Shown piece by piece: positions 15,904 through 27,396 of a stretch of DNA of 64,000 nt. The notes beneath the pieces are model-generated. The model was not told the origin of the DNA. It did no database searches and was given only the letters and a program-made list of their open reading frames with translations. The first letter of the stretch is position 1. Every line of letters starts with the position of its first letter. Position numbers and translations under genes: made by a program. The DNA comes from Paenibacillus sacheonensis (lineage in GTDB: Bacteria > Bacillota > Bacilli > Paenibacillales > Paenibacillaceae): contig NZ_JAAAMU010000001.1 of the NCBI RefSeq assembly GCF_009909195.1, forward strand, positions 620,001-684,000. Reading direction: 5' to 3'.

Positions 15904-18075
15904 GTGAATGGCGTAAACGTTCATAACGACGGGAACAGGGGATCGGCTTGGCGACTGCTCGCGATGCCGAATGCTAGACGAACGCTTGCGGTCTTTGGGG
16001 CCGGTGTCATCGCATTATCCGTATGGAGTTCGCACCCTACCGAGGGGGCGGCCGTCCCGCAGCTGGACACGATCCGAGTCGGTATTTTCATGAATACGAG
16101 CAAGTATGCCTTGAACACGGCGACGGCGACATTCAGCTCAACCGGCGGCATGAAGGTCGGCATGCGGCTGCCTTCTTCCGTCGTTCCGATGTTCGTGTCG
16201 GGGAGCGATGAGACGGTTCGGTTCACCATGGACGATTATAAGCCCATTGTGCTGGAGACAACGGACTATCTGGCTGCAACGGCCGTCGTGAAGCGCCTCA
16301 AGGCACTTGGCGGATCAGGCATGATGATCGGTTTAAATGATGCACGCGGTAAAGTCTATCAAATCTCGGAGGGCTCGTATGCGACTGCGGCCGCAGCGGG
16401 TGCGGCAGGGGACAAATGGCTGAAGGACGGCACGATTGCCGGATATGCCGGCAAGGCCGCGAAAGCCGATTTAATGGGGCCGCTTCATCTTGAATCCGGC
16501 ATGATCTTCGCTTCCAAGAACGAAGCCGTCGCAGCCGCGCAGAAGCTGGCTGCTTCCGGCATCGAAGCTTATGCGGCGATCAAGCAGTCCGGAACGGCCG
16601 CAGGCGTCTACACGGTGCTGCTGGGCTCGGAAAGCGACCAGGCGGCGCTGAGTGCGCTCGGAACGAAAGCGCAGCAAGCCGAGTCGGGCTTATCGCCGAC
16701 TCCGACGGATCCCAAGTCCTTGTATGTGCTCATCCGCGACGATTACACGACTGCAGAGTCCGTCTCCAAGCCGCCGGCGTCGCTCTATTCCGTACCTCTG
16801 ACCGGTGCCAAGCTGTGGTTGGAAACGACGGCGGACACGGGCATCAAGCTGGCGGAGCGCTATGGCCGCAGTTACCGCGGCGCGTTCGAAGTGAGCGGGC
16901 TCGGCAATCGGATGGCGGTCGTCAACGAAGTGCCGTTCGAGCAATACATATCCGCCGTCGTAGGCGCGGAAATGCCGGCTTCCTGGCCGGCTGAAGCGCT
17001 GAAGGCGCAGGCGGTGGCTGCCCGCACGTACGCGCTGTACCAAGGATTTGGCTTTCAGATCGCGCATGTGGTGGATACGACGCTCAGCCAAGCCTACGGC
17101 GGCATCGGCTCGGAGAAGGCGGCGACGATCGCGGCCGTCGAAGCGACGCAGGGCGAAGTAGCCATGTATGGCGGGAAAGTCATCAATACCGTCTTCTCCT
17201 CCAGCGCTGGCGGTTTCACGGCGGATGCGCAAGAAATCTGGGGCAGCAGCTTCGATTACTTGAAAAGCGTGCAAAGTCCGGACACCTCTTCGGAGAATGG
17301 ATTGTACAAGTGGTATCGCGTCGTGACGCCCAATAATCTCGTCGGTTATATCCGCGAGGATTTGCTTGAAGACAGCGGACAGAAGTCGGCCGGCGGACAA
17401 GCCGTGCTGCGCGTGAAGAGCGCAGGCACGAAGGTTCGCCCGATTCCGCTCGTTCAGGATACCGTGCCGGTGGTGGATACGGTGAACGCAGGAGCGCTAG
17501 TCGTTTCCTTAGAGAAAGTGACCCAGTCCAATGAAATGTCATGGGTGCGCGGCACGTATTCCGCCGCGGAGCTGCTGAAGCTCACGCAGGGCAAGCTGAG
17601 CAAGCCGATTGCCGGCCCAATCCGCACGCTCGAGATCAGTAAGCAGGGACCTTCCGGACGACCGACGGAAATCACGGCGAACGGACAAGCATTAAGCGTG
17701 AAAACGCCGGATGCATTCCGCTCCGCATTCGGAGGACTGCCAAGCACGTTGTTCAAGATCGACGAAACCGCCAGGCTGACCATCGCGGGATCGGGCGGAG
17801 CAACGACCGAGAAACCCGCCGACGGCAGTGCGATGTACATTCTTGGCGGAGACGGGAAGAAGCAGGAGCTGACGGCTCCCAACTACTTTATCGTGAACGG
17901 CAGCGGTACCGTTCGCGCCGCGACGAAGGAACCCGAATTCCGCTTCGTCGGTTCCGGCAATGGACACGGCGTCGGATTGTCGCAATACGGTGCGCGCGGA
18001 TTGGCAGGACTTGGGTATGACTACAAATATATTATGCAATACTACTACAAAGACGCGAAGATCGTTAAGGAATGA
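15904..18075 (+). CDS. SpoIID/LytB-domain protein, probably exported peptidoglycan glycosidase
   Basis: A 723-residue protein with one N-terminal membrane or signal segment (about residues 28-48). The SpoIID domain starts near residue 330 (VVNEVPFEQYISAVVGAEMP) and contains the catalytic-type Glu in GAEMPASWPAEALKAQAVAA; the conserved C-terminal FVGSGNGHGVGLSQYGARG is present. SpoIID removes glycan from denuded peptidoglycan during engulfment. Residues 110-260 hold two SPOR-like segments, which bind denuded glycan. GTG 15904 is 9 nt after AGGAGG. It is much longer than B. subtilis SpoIID (343 residues), so it may be a paralogue rather than the engulfment enzyme itself. Confidence 0.85.
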   Translation: MNGVNVHNDGNRGSAWRLLAMPNARRTLAVFGAGVIALSVWSSHPTEGAAVPQLDTIRVGIFMNTSKYALNTATATFSSTGGMKVGMRLPSSVVPMFVSGSDETVRFTMDDYKPIVLETTDYLAATAVVKRLKALGGSGMMIGLNDARGKVYQISEGSYATAAAAGAAGDKWLKDGTIAGYAGKAAKADLMGPLHLESGMIFASKNEAVAAAQKLAASGIEAYAAIKQSGTAAGVYTVLLGSESDQAALSALGTKAQQAESGLSPTPTDPKSLYVLIRDDYTTAESVSKPPASLYSVPLTGAKLWLETTADTGIKLAERYGRSYRGAFEVSGLGNRMAVVNEVPFEQYISAVVGAEMPASWPAEALKAQAVAARTYALYQGFGFQIAHVVDTTLSQAYGGIGSEKAATIAAVEATQGEVAMYGGKVINTVFSSSAGGFTADAQEIWGSSFDYLKSVQSPDTSSENGLYKWYRVVTPNNLVGYIREDLLEDSGQKSAGGQAVLRVKSAGTKVRPIPLVQDTVPVVDTVNAGALVVSLEKVTQSNEMSWVRGTYSAAELLKLTQGKLSKPIAGPIRTLEISKQGPSGRPTEITANGQALSVKTPDAFRSAFGGLPSTLFKIDETARLTIAGSGGATTEKPADGSAMYILGGDGKKQELTAPNYFIVNGSGTVRAATKEPEFRFVGSGNGHGVGLSQYGARGLAGLGYDYKYIMQYYYKDAKIVKE

Positions 18076-18085
18076 TACCTAACCC

Positions 18086-20292
<2,207 letters not shown>

Positions 20293-20310
20293 GGAAAGGG
20301 GTGAAATGAA

Positions 20311-20634
20311 ATGGGAGCAGCATCCTTAATTCCGTTTATTCTTATGTTTGCGGTGTTTTATTTCCTTCTGATCCGTCCGCAGCAACGTAAATCCAAGACT
20401 CGCAATTCCATGCTGAGCGCGATCAAGAAAGGCGACAAGATCGTCACGATCGGCGGCATGCACGGTACGATCATGGAGCTTACGGACGATATCGTCGTCC
20501 TGCGCGTGAACGATTCCACCCGGGTTACGTTCGATCGTAGCGCGATTAACTCGGTGGTTTCCTCCAGCGCCGTCGCGGCTACATCCGCGCCGGTCATGGT
20601 GAAGGAAGAGAAAGCCGAAGAAATTAAAGGGTAA
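20311..20634 (+). CDS. yajC: Preprotein translocase accessory subunit YajC
   Basis: Small SecDF-associated protein. The 107-residue product has one N-terminal membrane helix (LIPFILMFAVFYFLLIRPQQ) followed by the conserved basic RKSKTRNSMLSAIKKGDKIVTIGG segment. AAAGGGG precedes the ATG. It is the last gene of the ruvC-to-yajC run, ended by a strong terminator; secD and secF lie about 5.5 kb downstream. Confidence 0.96.
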   Translation: MGAASLIPFILMFAVFYFLLIRPQQRKSKTRNSMLSAIKKGDKIVTIGGMHGTIMELTDDIVVLRVNDSTRVTFDRSAINSVVSSSAVAATSAPVMVKEEKAEEIKG

Positions 20635-20640
20635 GCGGAA

Positions 20641-20675
20641 GAAACCCGGCAGCGCATGCGCTGCCGGGTTTCTTG
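20641..20675 (+). terminator. Terminator after yajC
   Basis: A perfect 32-base palindrome at 20641-20672 (GAAACCCGGCAGCGCA and its complement). The following T tract is short (TTGTTG). Confidence 0.8.
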
Positions 20676-20695
20676 TTGTGGTTTCCTTTGCGAGC

Positions 20696-21183
20696 ATGGT
20701 TCATAGTTCCAGCATGTTGATAAATATTATGATGACGACACCGGGATCGATATGGAACGAACATATGCATTTATGGCTGGAGATCGTGCTGCGTACGCTG
20801 ACGGCTGTTCTTTTCTTGTTGCTGCTGACGAAGGTGCTAGGTAAGCGTCAGGTGACGGAATTGTCCGTATTCGAATGCATCACGGGGATTACGATCGGTA
20901 ATCTCGCGGGCTACGTTTCTTTGGAAGCGAGAATCATTGGTATTTAAGCATGCTTTCGCTCACGACAGACTAACTGATGGAGAGTCTGAGGCGTAAGGAT
21001 GTCTTCTTAATCGCTGACGTCTAATTTGCCGTCATGGAAGTAAGCGGGGCGATAAACGGTATACGGAAAGAGGAGAATCAGCCGCTCACGCCCAAGATAC
21101 TTGGCCTTCGCGTACAGCCCGAGCACGAGCCGCAAGCCGTAATTAGCTCCCTAACGGTCAAGCCTCGCTGCTTGCAGCTTTGA
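20696..21183 (+). pseudogene. Decayed DUF421 (YetF-like) membrane protein gene
   Basis: Positions 20696-20947 encode the N-terminal membrane part of a DUF421 protein (RTLTAVLFLLLLTKVLGKRQ, ITIGNLAGYVSLEA), then stop. After a gap, a different frame from 20974 encodes LMESLRRKDVFLIADV, a stop at 21022-21024 where Glu is expected, then FAVMEVSG, KEENQPLTPKILGLR and PEHEPQAVI before another stop at 21181-21183. The middle of the cytoplasmic domain and the C-terminal end are missing. At least one frameshift or deletion and one nonsense change are needed. An intact distant paralogue lies at 23140-23928. Confidence 0.85.
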
Positions 21184-21302
21184 AGAAATGCGAAGCCGAT
21201 AAGGAGATGTACGGTTTGTTGACGACGGACGAGAAGGAGAAACGGCAATACGCCGCCTGTTCGAAGCAGCTGCAGCAGCTGACGATGAGGTGCGGCCGTT
21301 AA
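21159..21302 (+). pseudogene. Remnant of a DUF1657-like small gene
   Basis: One frame without a start reads QASLLAALKKCEADKEMYGL then TTDEKEKRQYAACSKQLQQL and stops at 21300-21302. The pattern (Leu-rich start, ALKKCEAD, T-D-E, QLQQL) resembles DUF1657 proteins, which are often encoded beside DUF421 genes in sporeformers. The 5' end overlaps the DUF421 remnant, so a deletion probably joined the two. The family call is from memory of the pattern and is tentative. Confidence 0.5.
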
Positions 21303-21316
21303 TCTATTATTAAAGC

Positions 21317-21362
21317 AAAGACCGCAGCCCTAGGCGAGATGCCTGGATGCTGCGGTCTTTTC
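21317..21362. terminator. Terminator between the DUF421 remnant and the PAP2-type gene
   Basis: AAAGACCGCAG (21317-21327) pairs with CTGCGGTCTTT (21350-21360); it can serve the minus-strand gene ending at 21376 and the plus-strand remnant. Confidence 0.75.
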
Positions 21363-21375
21363 AATGAAGGGACTC

Positions 21376-22236
21376 TTATTTTGCGTCTTCCCGCAAATAG
21401 CTGACGGGAGCCGGCGGAACAACCGTGCCGCGGCGGCCGCGAAGCGACCATTTTACCGTGCTGAGACGGATGCCCATCAGGGAAGCGAACGTTCCGAGCG
21501 CAAGTCCGCCGCACATATCGATGAGCCAGTGAATGCCGAGGTAAAATATCGAAAAGATAATAATCACGGCGCTGATGCAGCAGAGCCAAGCCCAGCGCTT
21601 GATTCCGGAACGGACGGCAAGTATGGCGATCGTAACGGAGATCGAGGTATGCAGGCTCGGGAAGCAGTTATCCAGACCCGACAACGCGCGGTATTGATTC
21701 TCGAAATCCGGAAATACCTTCAGCATAAGGAAGCTCACGTTCGGATCTTGATGCCAAACTTCGCTAACCGGCAAGAACAAAAAGAACGGAATGGCAATCA
21801 AATAATTGAACATGATCGCGAAGCATATCGCGCGAAACATGACTTTGTTTGGATTCAGGTATGTATAAATGCCGACGGAAGCGATAATCAGCGCCTGAAG
21901 AACGACGATATACATGAAGGACAAGAACGTCGTCAGCCAATCGGCCTGGAACGTATGCTGCACGTTCGCGACGAAGCTGCCCTCGATGGATTGGAAGAAG
22001 CGGGAAAAATCGTACGTTTTCGTAATATGCTTTTCGATGCGCATCTCAAACTTGTTGCAGAGCAGGATGAGTATGAGCGAGAAAAACAGCAGCGCGTATT
22101 TGCGGTCAACGATCAATTCTTTAATGAAAAGTCCGCCGATCTTGAAGGGATTCGCTTTCGTCCCGTACCAAATCAGAATGATTACGGTCAAAGTCGTATA
22201 GATCGCGACCGTAGTCATGTTGTCAAACAAAGTCAT
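21376..22236 (-). CDS. PAP2-superfamily membrane phosphatase or phosphotransferase
   Basis: A 286-residue multi-pass protein with about six membrane segments. The C-terminal half has the PAP2 signatures in the variant form seen in inositol-phosphotransferase-like members: DNCFPSLHTS for the second motif and YLGIHWLIDM for the third (H...D). The first motif (KxxxxxxRP) is not clear. It probably acts on a lipid-linked or small phosphate ester at the outer membrane face; the substrate cannot be read from sequence. A GGGGGA lies about 11 nt before the ATG. It and the next gene are on the minus strand, against the local trend. Confidence 0.75.
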   Translation of the reverse strand: MTLFDNMTTVAIYTTLTVIILIWYGTKANPFKIGGLFIKELIVDRKYALLFFSLILILLCNKFEMRIEKHITKTYDFSRFFQSIEGSFVANVQHTFQADWLTTFLSFMYIVVLQALIIASVGIYTYLNPNKVMFRAICFAIMFNYLIAIPFFLFLPVSEVWHQDPNVSFLMLKVFPDFENQYRALSGLDNCFPSLHTSISVTIAILAVRSGIKRWAWLCCISAVIIIFSIFYLGIHWLIDMCGGLALGTFASLMGIRLSTVKWSLRGRRGTVVPPAPVSYLREDAK

Positions 22237-22347
22237 GATTCTTAATATCCCCCTAAGGTGTTTACGTCGTTACGGTCCGATATAGTATAACACATTTTGC
22301 AGGGATGATTACAATTTACAAGGTCGTGGAGGATGCTGGGGATAGGG

Positions 22348-22749
22348 TTAGGACCGTTTCGTATTGACACCGATCATTCCGCCGAAAGAGCCGCAAAGCA
22401 GAGTCTCGATCAGCATGGTTAACGTTTTGCCGCTGAAGCCGGTATTGCTGGCCAGAAAGCTGATGAGCAGGACGAGGACTGCGTATGCGACGCCGAGCAT
22501 ACCGCCATAGTACCAGCCGCGTTCGTGCGAGCGCCTGCCCGATACGAAGCCGCCGGCCAATGCGGAACAGCCATGAATGACCAGGCTGTACGTCGGCAGC
22601 TCGTTCTCCTGCATGCTGCCCCACCGGAGAAGCACCGACAGCAGCAGCGCTCCCGCGGCCAGCCAAATCGATGCATACAGAATACCCGAAAGCAGCGGTG
22701 AGGCCATATGCGCTTTCGGGACGTTTTTCATCGCGTTGATCGGTTTCAT
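22348..22749 (-). CDS. YrzE-like TIGR04086 family membrane protein
   Basis: A 133-residue protein with four predicted membrane segments and the conserved LAGGFVSGRRSHERGWYYGG region typical of TIGR04086. Function is unknown; homologues lie near yajC and spoVB in Bacilli, as here. AAGGAGGG lies 8 to 10 nt before the ATG at 22749, so the upstream in-frame ATG at 22782 is not needed. Confidence 0.8.
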   Translation of the reverse strand: MKPINAMKNVPKAHMASPLLSGILYASIWLAAGALLLSVLLRWGSMQENELPTYSLVIHGCSALAGGFVSGRRSHERGWYYGGMLGVAYAVLVLLISFLASNTGFSGKTLTMLIETLLCGSFGGMIGVNTKRS

Positions 22750-22877
22750 TATGGTTCCCTCCTTATTCGTCTTCTTGTCCATTGATTATTACAACATATG
22801 GCCGAGCTGGCGGGATTAGTACCTTGTCCAGCTTCATAATGGCGGAAAGGTGGATTTTGTGGATTGTAGCGGTGGAT

Positions 22878-23045
22878 GAATGCTGCATTCCTTGATCGCC
22901 AAGCATTCTCGAGGAAGTAGGCGAATGCTGCATTCCCGTCTCGCGACGCGAACCAATCGCCAAGCATTCTCGAGGAAGTAGGGGAATGCTTCATTCCCGT
23001 CTCGCGACGCGAACGCAAACCAATCGCCTTAACGCAAACCAATCC
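22878..23045. repeat. Dispersed hairpin repeat, locus A (two and a half copies)
   Basis: Tandem copies of a unit which, read on the minus strand, goes GGCGATTGGTTTGCG, a GTCGCGAGAC spacer, GGGAATGCAGCATTCGCC, then CTTCCTCGAGAATGCTT. A full 42-nt hairpin unit spans 22920-22961 with GGCGA/TCGCC ends. Copies begin at 22878, 22923 and 22984; the first lacks the spacer. The whole 22750-23139 gap has no supportable gene; short open frames here are by-products of the repeat. Confidence 0.85.
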
Positions 23046-23139
23046 GCCTTATTCCCAATAATTCGAATCTTTCCATTCGTATGACACGCAGACCATCCGG
23101 TGACAATAGTCGTACCTTTACGCAGGGAGGGCGGTTCTG

Positions 23140-23928
23140 ATGGAATACTGGACGCTGTTATTCCGTACTCTTCTCATCTATTTCGTGGTGTTCTTAATCA
23201 TGCGGATGATGGGGAAAAGGGAAATCGGCAAGCTGTCGGTCTTCGATTTGGTCATCTCCGTCATGATTGCGGAAATCGCGGTATTCGTGATCGAGGATAC
23301 GGATCGGCCGATCATGGACGGCATTTTGCCGATGGTGATCCTGCTTGTCATACAGATCGGTATCGCGCTGTTGTCGTTACGATCGCGCAGAATGCGGACG
23401 TTGTTCGACGGCGAACCGGCGGTTATCGTCGATCGAGGCAAAATAAACCGGGATGCGATGCGCAAGCAGCGTTACAACCTGGATGATTTGCTGCTGCAAT
23501 TCCGGGAAAACAAGACGAACATCGCCGATGTGGAGTTTGCGATTTTGGAGACGACGGGCAAGCTGTCCATCGTCCAGAAGGATAAGGGTGAGTCTCAAGA
23601 AAATAGTGACGATCGGGATTCCCAAGACGAAAACCAAGCGGGCAATCGCAATACACAGAGCGAAAGCCAATCAAGAAATAATGGGTCGCGTCTGCATAAA
23701 ACGTTCCCGCGCAACTACAGGTTCGAAAATTTACCGGTGCCATTAATCATGGACGGCGAGATCCAAAAGCATAATTTGGAGAAGCTGGAGAAAGATCGAT
23801 TTTGGCTGAACAATCAGTTAAAGCAGCGCGGCATCGTCGATGCGAAACAGGTATTTCTGTGCACCATCGATCATCGGGGAGAGCTGTTTATCGATATCAA
23901 GCACAGGAAAGGACCTTACAACCGTTAA
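23140..23928 (+). CDS. DUF421 (YetF-like) membrane protein
   Basis: A 262-residue protein with three N-terminal membrane segments (FRTLLIYFVVFLIMRMMGKRE, LVISVMIAEIAVFVI, PMVILLVIQIGIALL) and a cytoplasmic DUF421 domain (GKINRDAMRKQRYNLDDLL, NIADVEFAILETTGKLSIV, LIMDGEI). A polar Asn/Gln/Ser-rich insertion of about 40 residues (about 150-190) separates the two halves of the domain. Members in sporeformers are linked to spore properties, but no biochemical role is fixed. GGGAGG precedes ATG 23140. Confidence 0.88.
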   Translation: MEYWTLLFRTLLIYFVVFLIMRMMGKREIGKLSVFDLVISVMIAEIAVFVIEDTDRPIMDGILPMVILLVIQIGIALLSLRSRRMRTLFDGEPAVIVDRGKINRDAMRKQRYNLDDLLLQFRENKTNIADVEFAILETTGKLSIVQKDKGESQENSDDRDSQDENQAGNRNTQSESQSRNNGSRLHKTFPRNYRFENLPVPLIMDGEIQKHNLEKLEKDRFWLNNQLKQRGIVDAKQVFLCTIDHRGELFIDIKHRKGPYNR

Positions 23929-23966
23929 ACAGTCTGCGATTCAACTCGCCTGCTCACTGTCACATG

Positions 23967-23990
23967 CACCGGCGCCAGCCGGTGTTTTTT
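23967..23990 (+). terminator. Terminator after the DUF421 gene
   Basis: CACCGGC (23967-23973) pairs with GCCGGTG (23978-23984), followed by six T. The last T is also the first base of the complement of the spoVB stop codon, so the convergent genes meet within the terminator. Confidence 0.88.
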
Positions 23991-25615
23991 CATGTCCGGA
24001 ACCATCTTCCGATGATCGGAAGCCTCGCCGCATCATGCCGGTCGATGATACGGAGTACGACCATGAGGATTAAATAGACGATGACGCCGGCCAAACAGGC
24101 CGAGAACAGATTCTGCCACATGGCGGGCAGCGCCCCAAGATTCATGACCCAGACAGAGGCGGCGCCCATCACGAGCATGGCCGCACCTACTTTAAGAAAA
24201 TCGAGACCTTTCATGCGAAAACCGGTCAATCGCGCTACGCTGATCCAGTGCAGTCCTGTCACGAGGACGATGTTCACGTTAATGGCGATGAGCGCGCCGT
24301 AGATGCCGAGAGAGGGCATAGCAGCAAGTTGTACGATGAGTACGAGCTTCACGACCGCTCCGATAAAAGTGTTCATGAGCGCCGTTGCCGGTTTATCGAG
24401 CGCCTGGAGGGCGGCCTGAAGCGGCGCCTGCATGTAGATGAACATGCCGACCGGAGCCATCCATTTGAGCATGGGGGCGATTTCGGCGTGATCGTACAGT
24501 ACGCGGCAGATCGGCTCTGCAAATAAGAGCATGACGACGACGAACGGGGCGCCGGTGACGAGGCAAAGCCTCATGGATTGATGAAGCCTTTTATGGATCG
24601 TTATCCGATCTCCCTTGGCAGCGGCTTCCGATAAGGACGGAACGAGGGAAACGGCAAGCGAATAGGTTAAAGCCGTAGGCAGAAGCAAGATGGGAATAAT
24701 CATGCCCTGAAGCGCGCCGTATTGCGCCGTTGCGGCGCCGGTGGCAATTCCTGCTACCAGCAAAGCGCGCGCAGTAAGGATGGATTCCAGCAAATAAGAG
24801 AAGGAGCCGATCATGCGGCTGGCGGTCACCGGGACAGAGAGGTTGATCAGCCTCCGCATGACGGTGTCGGGGCGCTTCGGCTCGGATTTGGTCAGCCCGT
24901 AGGACTTCTTCTTCCCTGCAGGATGGAGCTGCTGCTCGGCTTCATGGCTGTCCGAACCGTCCGCGATCGGAGCCGGTGGCTTCTTGCGGTCCACGGCGAA
25001 TTGGAGCAGGAGGACGGCGAACCCGGCTACCTCCCCGGCCACAACGCCAAGCATGGCGCCCGCCGCGCCCCATTCCAAGCCGTAGGGCAGCAGCCACTTC
25101 GCGAACAACAAAGCGAATATGATTCGGATGATCGTCTCCATCGTCTGCGATAACGCGGTCGGGATCATATTGTGTTTGCCTTGGAAATAACCGCGGTAGA
25201 CGGAGGAGATGCCAATGATAAGCAGCAGCGGGCTCATCATCCGGAACGTTTGGAAAACGCGCGGATCCGTCATCAGATGGGTCGAGATCCAGGGGGTCAT
25301 CCATACGAACAGGACGGTGAGCACCGCCGAAAGGATGACGGTCAACGACATGGCGGCGCGGAAAATCTGTTTGACGCGGCTGCCGTTCCCCTGCGATTCC
25401 GCTTCGGCGATCGATTTGGCGATCGCGAGCGGAATACCGCCCGTTATCAGCGTAAGCAGCACGATCAGAAACGGATAGCCGAGCTGATAAATGCCGACGC
25501 CTTCGGCGCCGATGATACGAGGCAGCGCGATGCGGGGCACGAAGGCAAGGATGCGATTGACGATCCCTGCAGCCAGCAGGATCAAGGCTCCTTTTATAAA
25601 TGTTTGCTTGGTCAA
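23990..25615 (-). CDS. spoVB: Stage V sporulation protein B, MurJ-like lipid flippase
   Basis: Polytopic MOP-superfamily transporter thought to flip lipid-linked peptidoglycan precursors for spore cortex synthesis. The 541-residue protein begins MTKQTFIKGALILLAAGI, very like SpoVB, with RIIGAEGVGIYQLGYP, a central charged loop (about residues 215-255) and about 14 membrane segments. The start is a TTG preceded by GGGAGAGG. It lies next to comN as in B. subtilis but in the opposite orientation to its neighbours. Confidence 0.93.
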   Translation of the reverse strand: MTKQTFIKGALILLAAGIVNRILAFVPRIALPRIIGAEGVGIYQLGYPFLIVLLTLITGGIPLAIAKSIAEAESQGNGSRVKQIFRAAMSLTVILSAVLTVLFVWMTPWISTHLMTDPRVFQTFRMMSPLLLIIGISSVYRGYFQGKHNMIPTALSQTMETIIRIIFALLFAKWLLPYGLEWGAAGAMLGVVAGEVAGFAVLLLQFAVDRKKPPAPIADGSDSHEAEQQLHPAGKKKSYGLTKSEPKRPDTVMRRLINLSVPVTASRMIGSFSYLLESILTARALLVAGIATGAATAQYGALQGMIIPILLLPTALTYSLAVSLVPSLSEAAAKGDRITIHKRLHQSMRLCLVTGAPFVVVMLLFAEPICRVLYDHAEIAPMLKWMAPVGMFIYMQAPLQAALQALDKPATALMNTFIGAVVKLVLIVQLAAMPSLGIYGALIAINVNIVLVTGLHWISVARLTGFRMKGLDFLKVGAAMLVMGAASVWVMNLGALPAMWQNLFSACLAGVIVYLILMVVLRIIDRHDAARLPIIGRWFRT

Positions 25616-25781
25616 TGGGTTCCTCTCCCTCTACCATGAACATGTCCTATCTTCATGCTTATGCGCGGCATGTCCTCTTCCATGCAGTCATTTTTTGGAG
25701 AAGGGGGCGTACCGGCAGGAATGTCGACATGGACAGCGAATGTAAAGGGTTGGAGAGACATCTAGGTGAGGGGGTCGTGGG

Positions 25782-26042
25782 ATGGAATATGACGATAGTC
25801 CGTTATCGGATGAAGATTGGGTCGCGACCATCGAATATTTATGCAAGAGCAAGGCAGACGAATTCAAGCTGTTCGGCTACGATTACGTTACCGGAGGCGA
25901 AGTGTGGCACTGCGTCAGCGAGAAATACGCCAAGACCGGAGAGCCTGCCAGACATCAAGTCGTCAATGACATACTTTCGTTAAAAGTGACGAGATTTATG
26001 AACTTTATTACGCTGAGCGCGTATAAAGGGACCCATTTTTAA
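25782..26042 (+). CDS. comN: Post-transcriptional regulator ComN
   Basis: An 86-residue protein of the ComN family, which in B. subtilis controls comE mRNA at the poles with DivIVA. The SDEDWVATIEYLCKSKADEF and EIWHC-like (GEVWHCVSEKYAK) segments and the adjoining spoVB and secDF genes support the call. A GAGGGGGT precedes ATG 25782. Divergent from spoVB with 166 nt between. Confidence 0.82.
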   Translation: MEYDDSPLSDEDWVATIEYLCKSKADEFKLFGYDYVTGGEVWHCVSEKYAKTGEPARHQVVNDILSLKVTRFMNFITLSAYKGTHF

Positions 26043-26060
26043 CAAGTGGGCTCTTTTTTT
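26027..26060 (+). terminator. Terminator at the end of comN
   Basis: GGGACCCA and TGGGCTCT form an imperfect stem over the comN stop codon, followed by eight T. Confidence 0.55.
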
Positions 26061-26088
26061 TGACTCGTTTTTGAGCCATCGGTATAAT
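26060..26088 (+). promoter_or_regulatory. Sigma-A-type promoter of secD-secF
   Basis: TTGACT at 26060-26065, 17-bp spacer, perfect TATAAT at 26083-26088, 43 nt before the secD ATG. Confidence 0.85.
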
Positions 26089-26130
26089 AGGACTATTGAA
26101 CAGAGCACTTAAGGGGGAACTGAGGGTATT

Positions 26131-27396
26131 ATGAATCGTCGACTGTTAGCGTTTGTACTCATCGTCGTCGTCACGCTTGGCGTCGTTGCAGGCTTGTCCA
26201 AGTGGGTCGTGGACGATGTAAAGCTTGGCCTGGATTTGAAAGGCGGATTCGAGATTTTGTACGAAGCCGAGCCGATCGAAGCCGGCGGGACCGTAACCAA
26301 GGAATCATTGAATGAAACGGCGAAGAGCCTCGAGGCGCGCGCCAATGCAACCGGCGTTGCCGAGCCGGAAATTACGACCGAAGGAACTAACCGCATCCGT
26401 GCCAAAATCGCGGGCGTGACGGACGAAGCCAAAGTAAGGGATGTCCTGAAGAAGCCGACGGAACTGACTTTCCGCAGCACCCGCGGCTGCGCGGCCGATG
26501 CCGGATACTGTAAAGTAGAGCTTCACGGCAGCGATTTCAAGCAAAACGGCGCTGACGTGGTTCAAACGAACTTGAATCAATACGAAATCACGATCAAGCT
26601 CAAAGACGCGAAGCAATTTGCGGAGGTCACGCGCGAAGTGGCCAAGCTTGCTCCGAATAATCAGCTTGCCATCTTCATGGACGAAGAGCAGATTTCCGCT
26701 CCGAACGTCGAACAAGAAATCAATAGTTCCGATGCCGTCATCAACGGCACCTTTACGCGCGATGAAGCAAACGATTTGAGAGACCAAATCAACCTCGGCG
26801 CGCTGCCGCTGAAGCTGACCGAGAAATACACGCAGAGCGTAGGCGCTACGCTCGGGAAGCAGTCGCTCGACGAAACCGTCGAAGCGGGCGCGATCGCAAC
26901 GGTCGTGATCCTGTTATTCATGATGATCTTCTATCGCCTGCCCGGCGTAATCGCCAGCATTTCCATTATCATCTTTATTTGGCTGCTGCTGCTTGGCTTC
27001 AATCTCATTCACGCCACGCTGACGCTGCCGGGTATCGCCGCCTTCATTCTCGGTATCGGGATGGCCGTCGACGCCAACATCATTATGGCGGAGCGGATCC
27101 GAGAAGAGCTGCGCAGCGGCAAGAGCATCATGTCGTCGCAGAAATCGGGTTCGAAGCATTCCTTCCGGACCATTATCGATGCTCACGTTACGACGGCGAT
27201 CGCCGCGCTCGTGCTGTTCTTTATCGGCGTGGGTTCGGTTAAAGGCTTTGCCGTCATCCTGCTGCTTAGTATCGTTTTGAGCGTATTAACCAACGTCTTC
27301 TTCTCTCGCCTGCTCCTCACGCTTCTTGTCCGCAGCGGTGTGGTCAAGAAGAAAACCAACTTCGGCGTAAAGGAGAGTGAAGTACGTGCACTATAA
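26131..27396 (+). CDS. secD: Protein translocase subunit SecD
   Basis: Proton-motive-force-driven helper of Sec export. The 421-residue protein has an N-terminal membrane helix followed by the conserved GLDLKGGFEILY, a P1 extracytoplasmic domain, and five C-terminal membrane segments with LTLPGIAAFILGIGMAVDANIIM. The extracytoplasmic domain is shorter than in E. coli, as in other Firmicutes. B. subtilis has one fused SecDF; here the two are separate and overlap by 11 nt. Confidence 0.97.
   Translation: MNRRLLAFVLIVVVTLGVVAGLSKWVVDDVKLGLDLKGGFEILYEAEPIEAGGTVTKESLNETAKSLEARANATGVAEPEITTEGTNRIRAKIAGVTDEAKVRDVLKKPTELTFRSTRGCAADAGYCKVELHGSDFKQNGADVVQTNLNQYEITIKLKDAKQFAEVTREVAKLAPNNQLAIFMDEEQISAPNVEQEINSSDAVINGTFTRDEANDLRDQINLGALPLKLTEKYTQSVGATLGKQSLDETVEAGAIATVVILLFMMIFYRLPGVIASISIIIFIWLLLLGFNLIHATLTLPGIAAFILGIGMAVDANIIMAERIREELRSGKSIMSSQKSGSKHSFRTIIDAHVTTAIAALVLFFIGVGSVKGFAVILLLSIVLSVLTNVFFSRLLLTLLVRSGVVKKKTNFGVKESEVRAL

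Noticed and set aside
22749..23042. Short minus-strand frames upstream of the YrzE-like gene
   Set aside because: They consist of translated dispersed repeats and contain no conserved domain.
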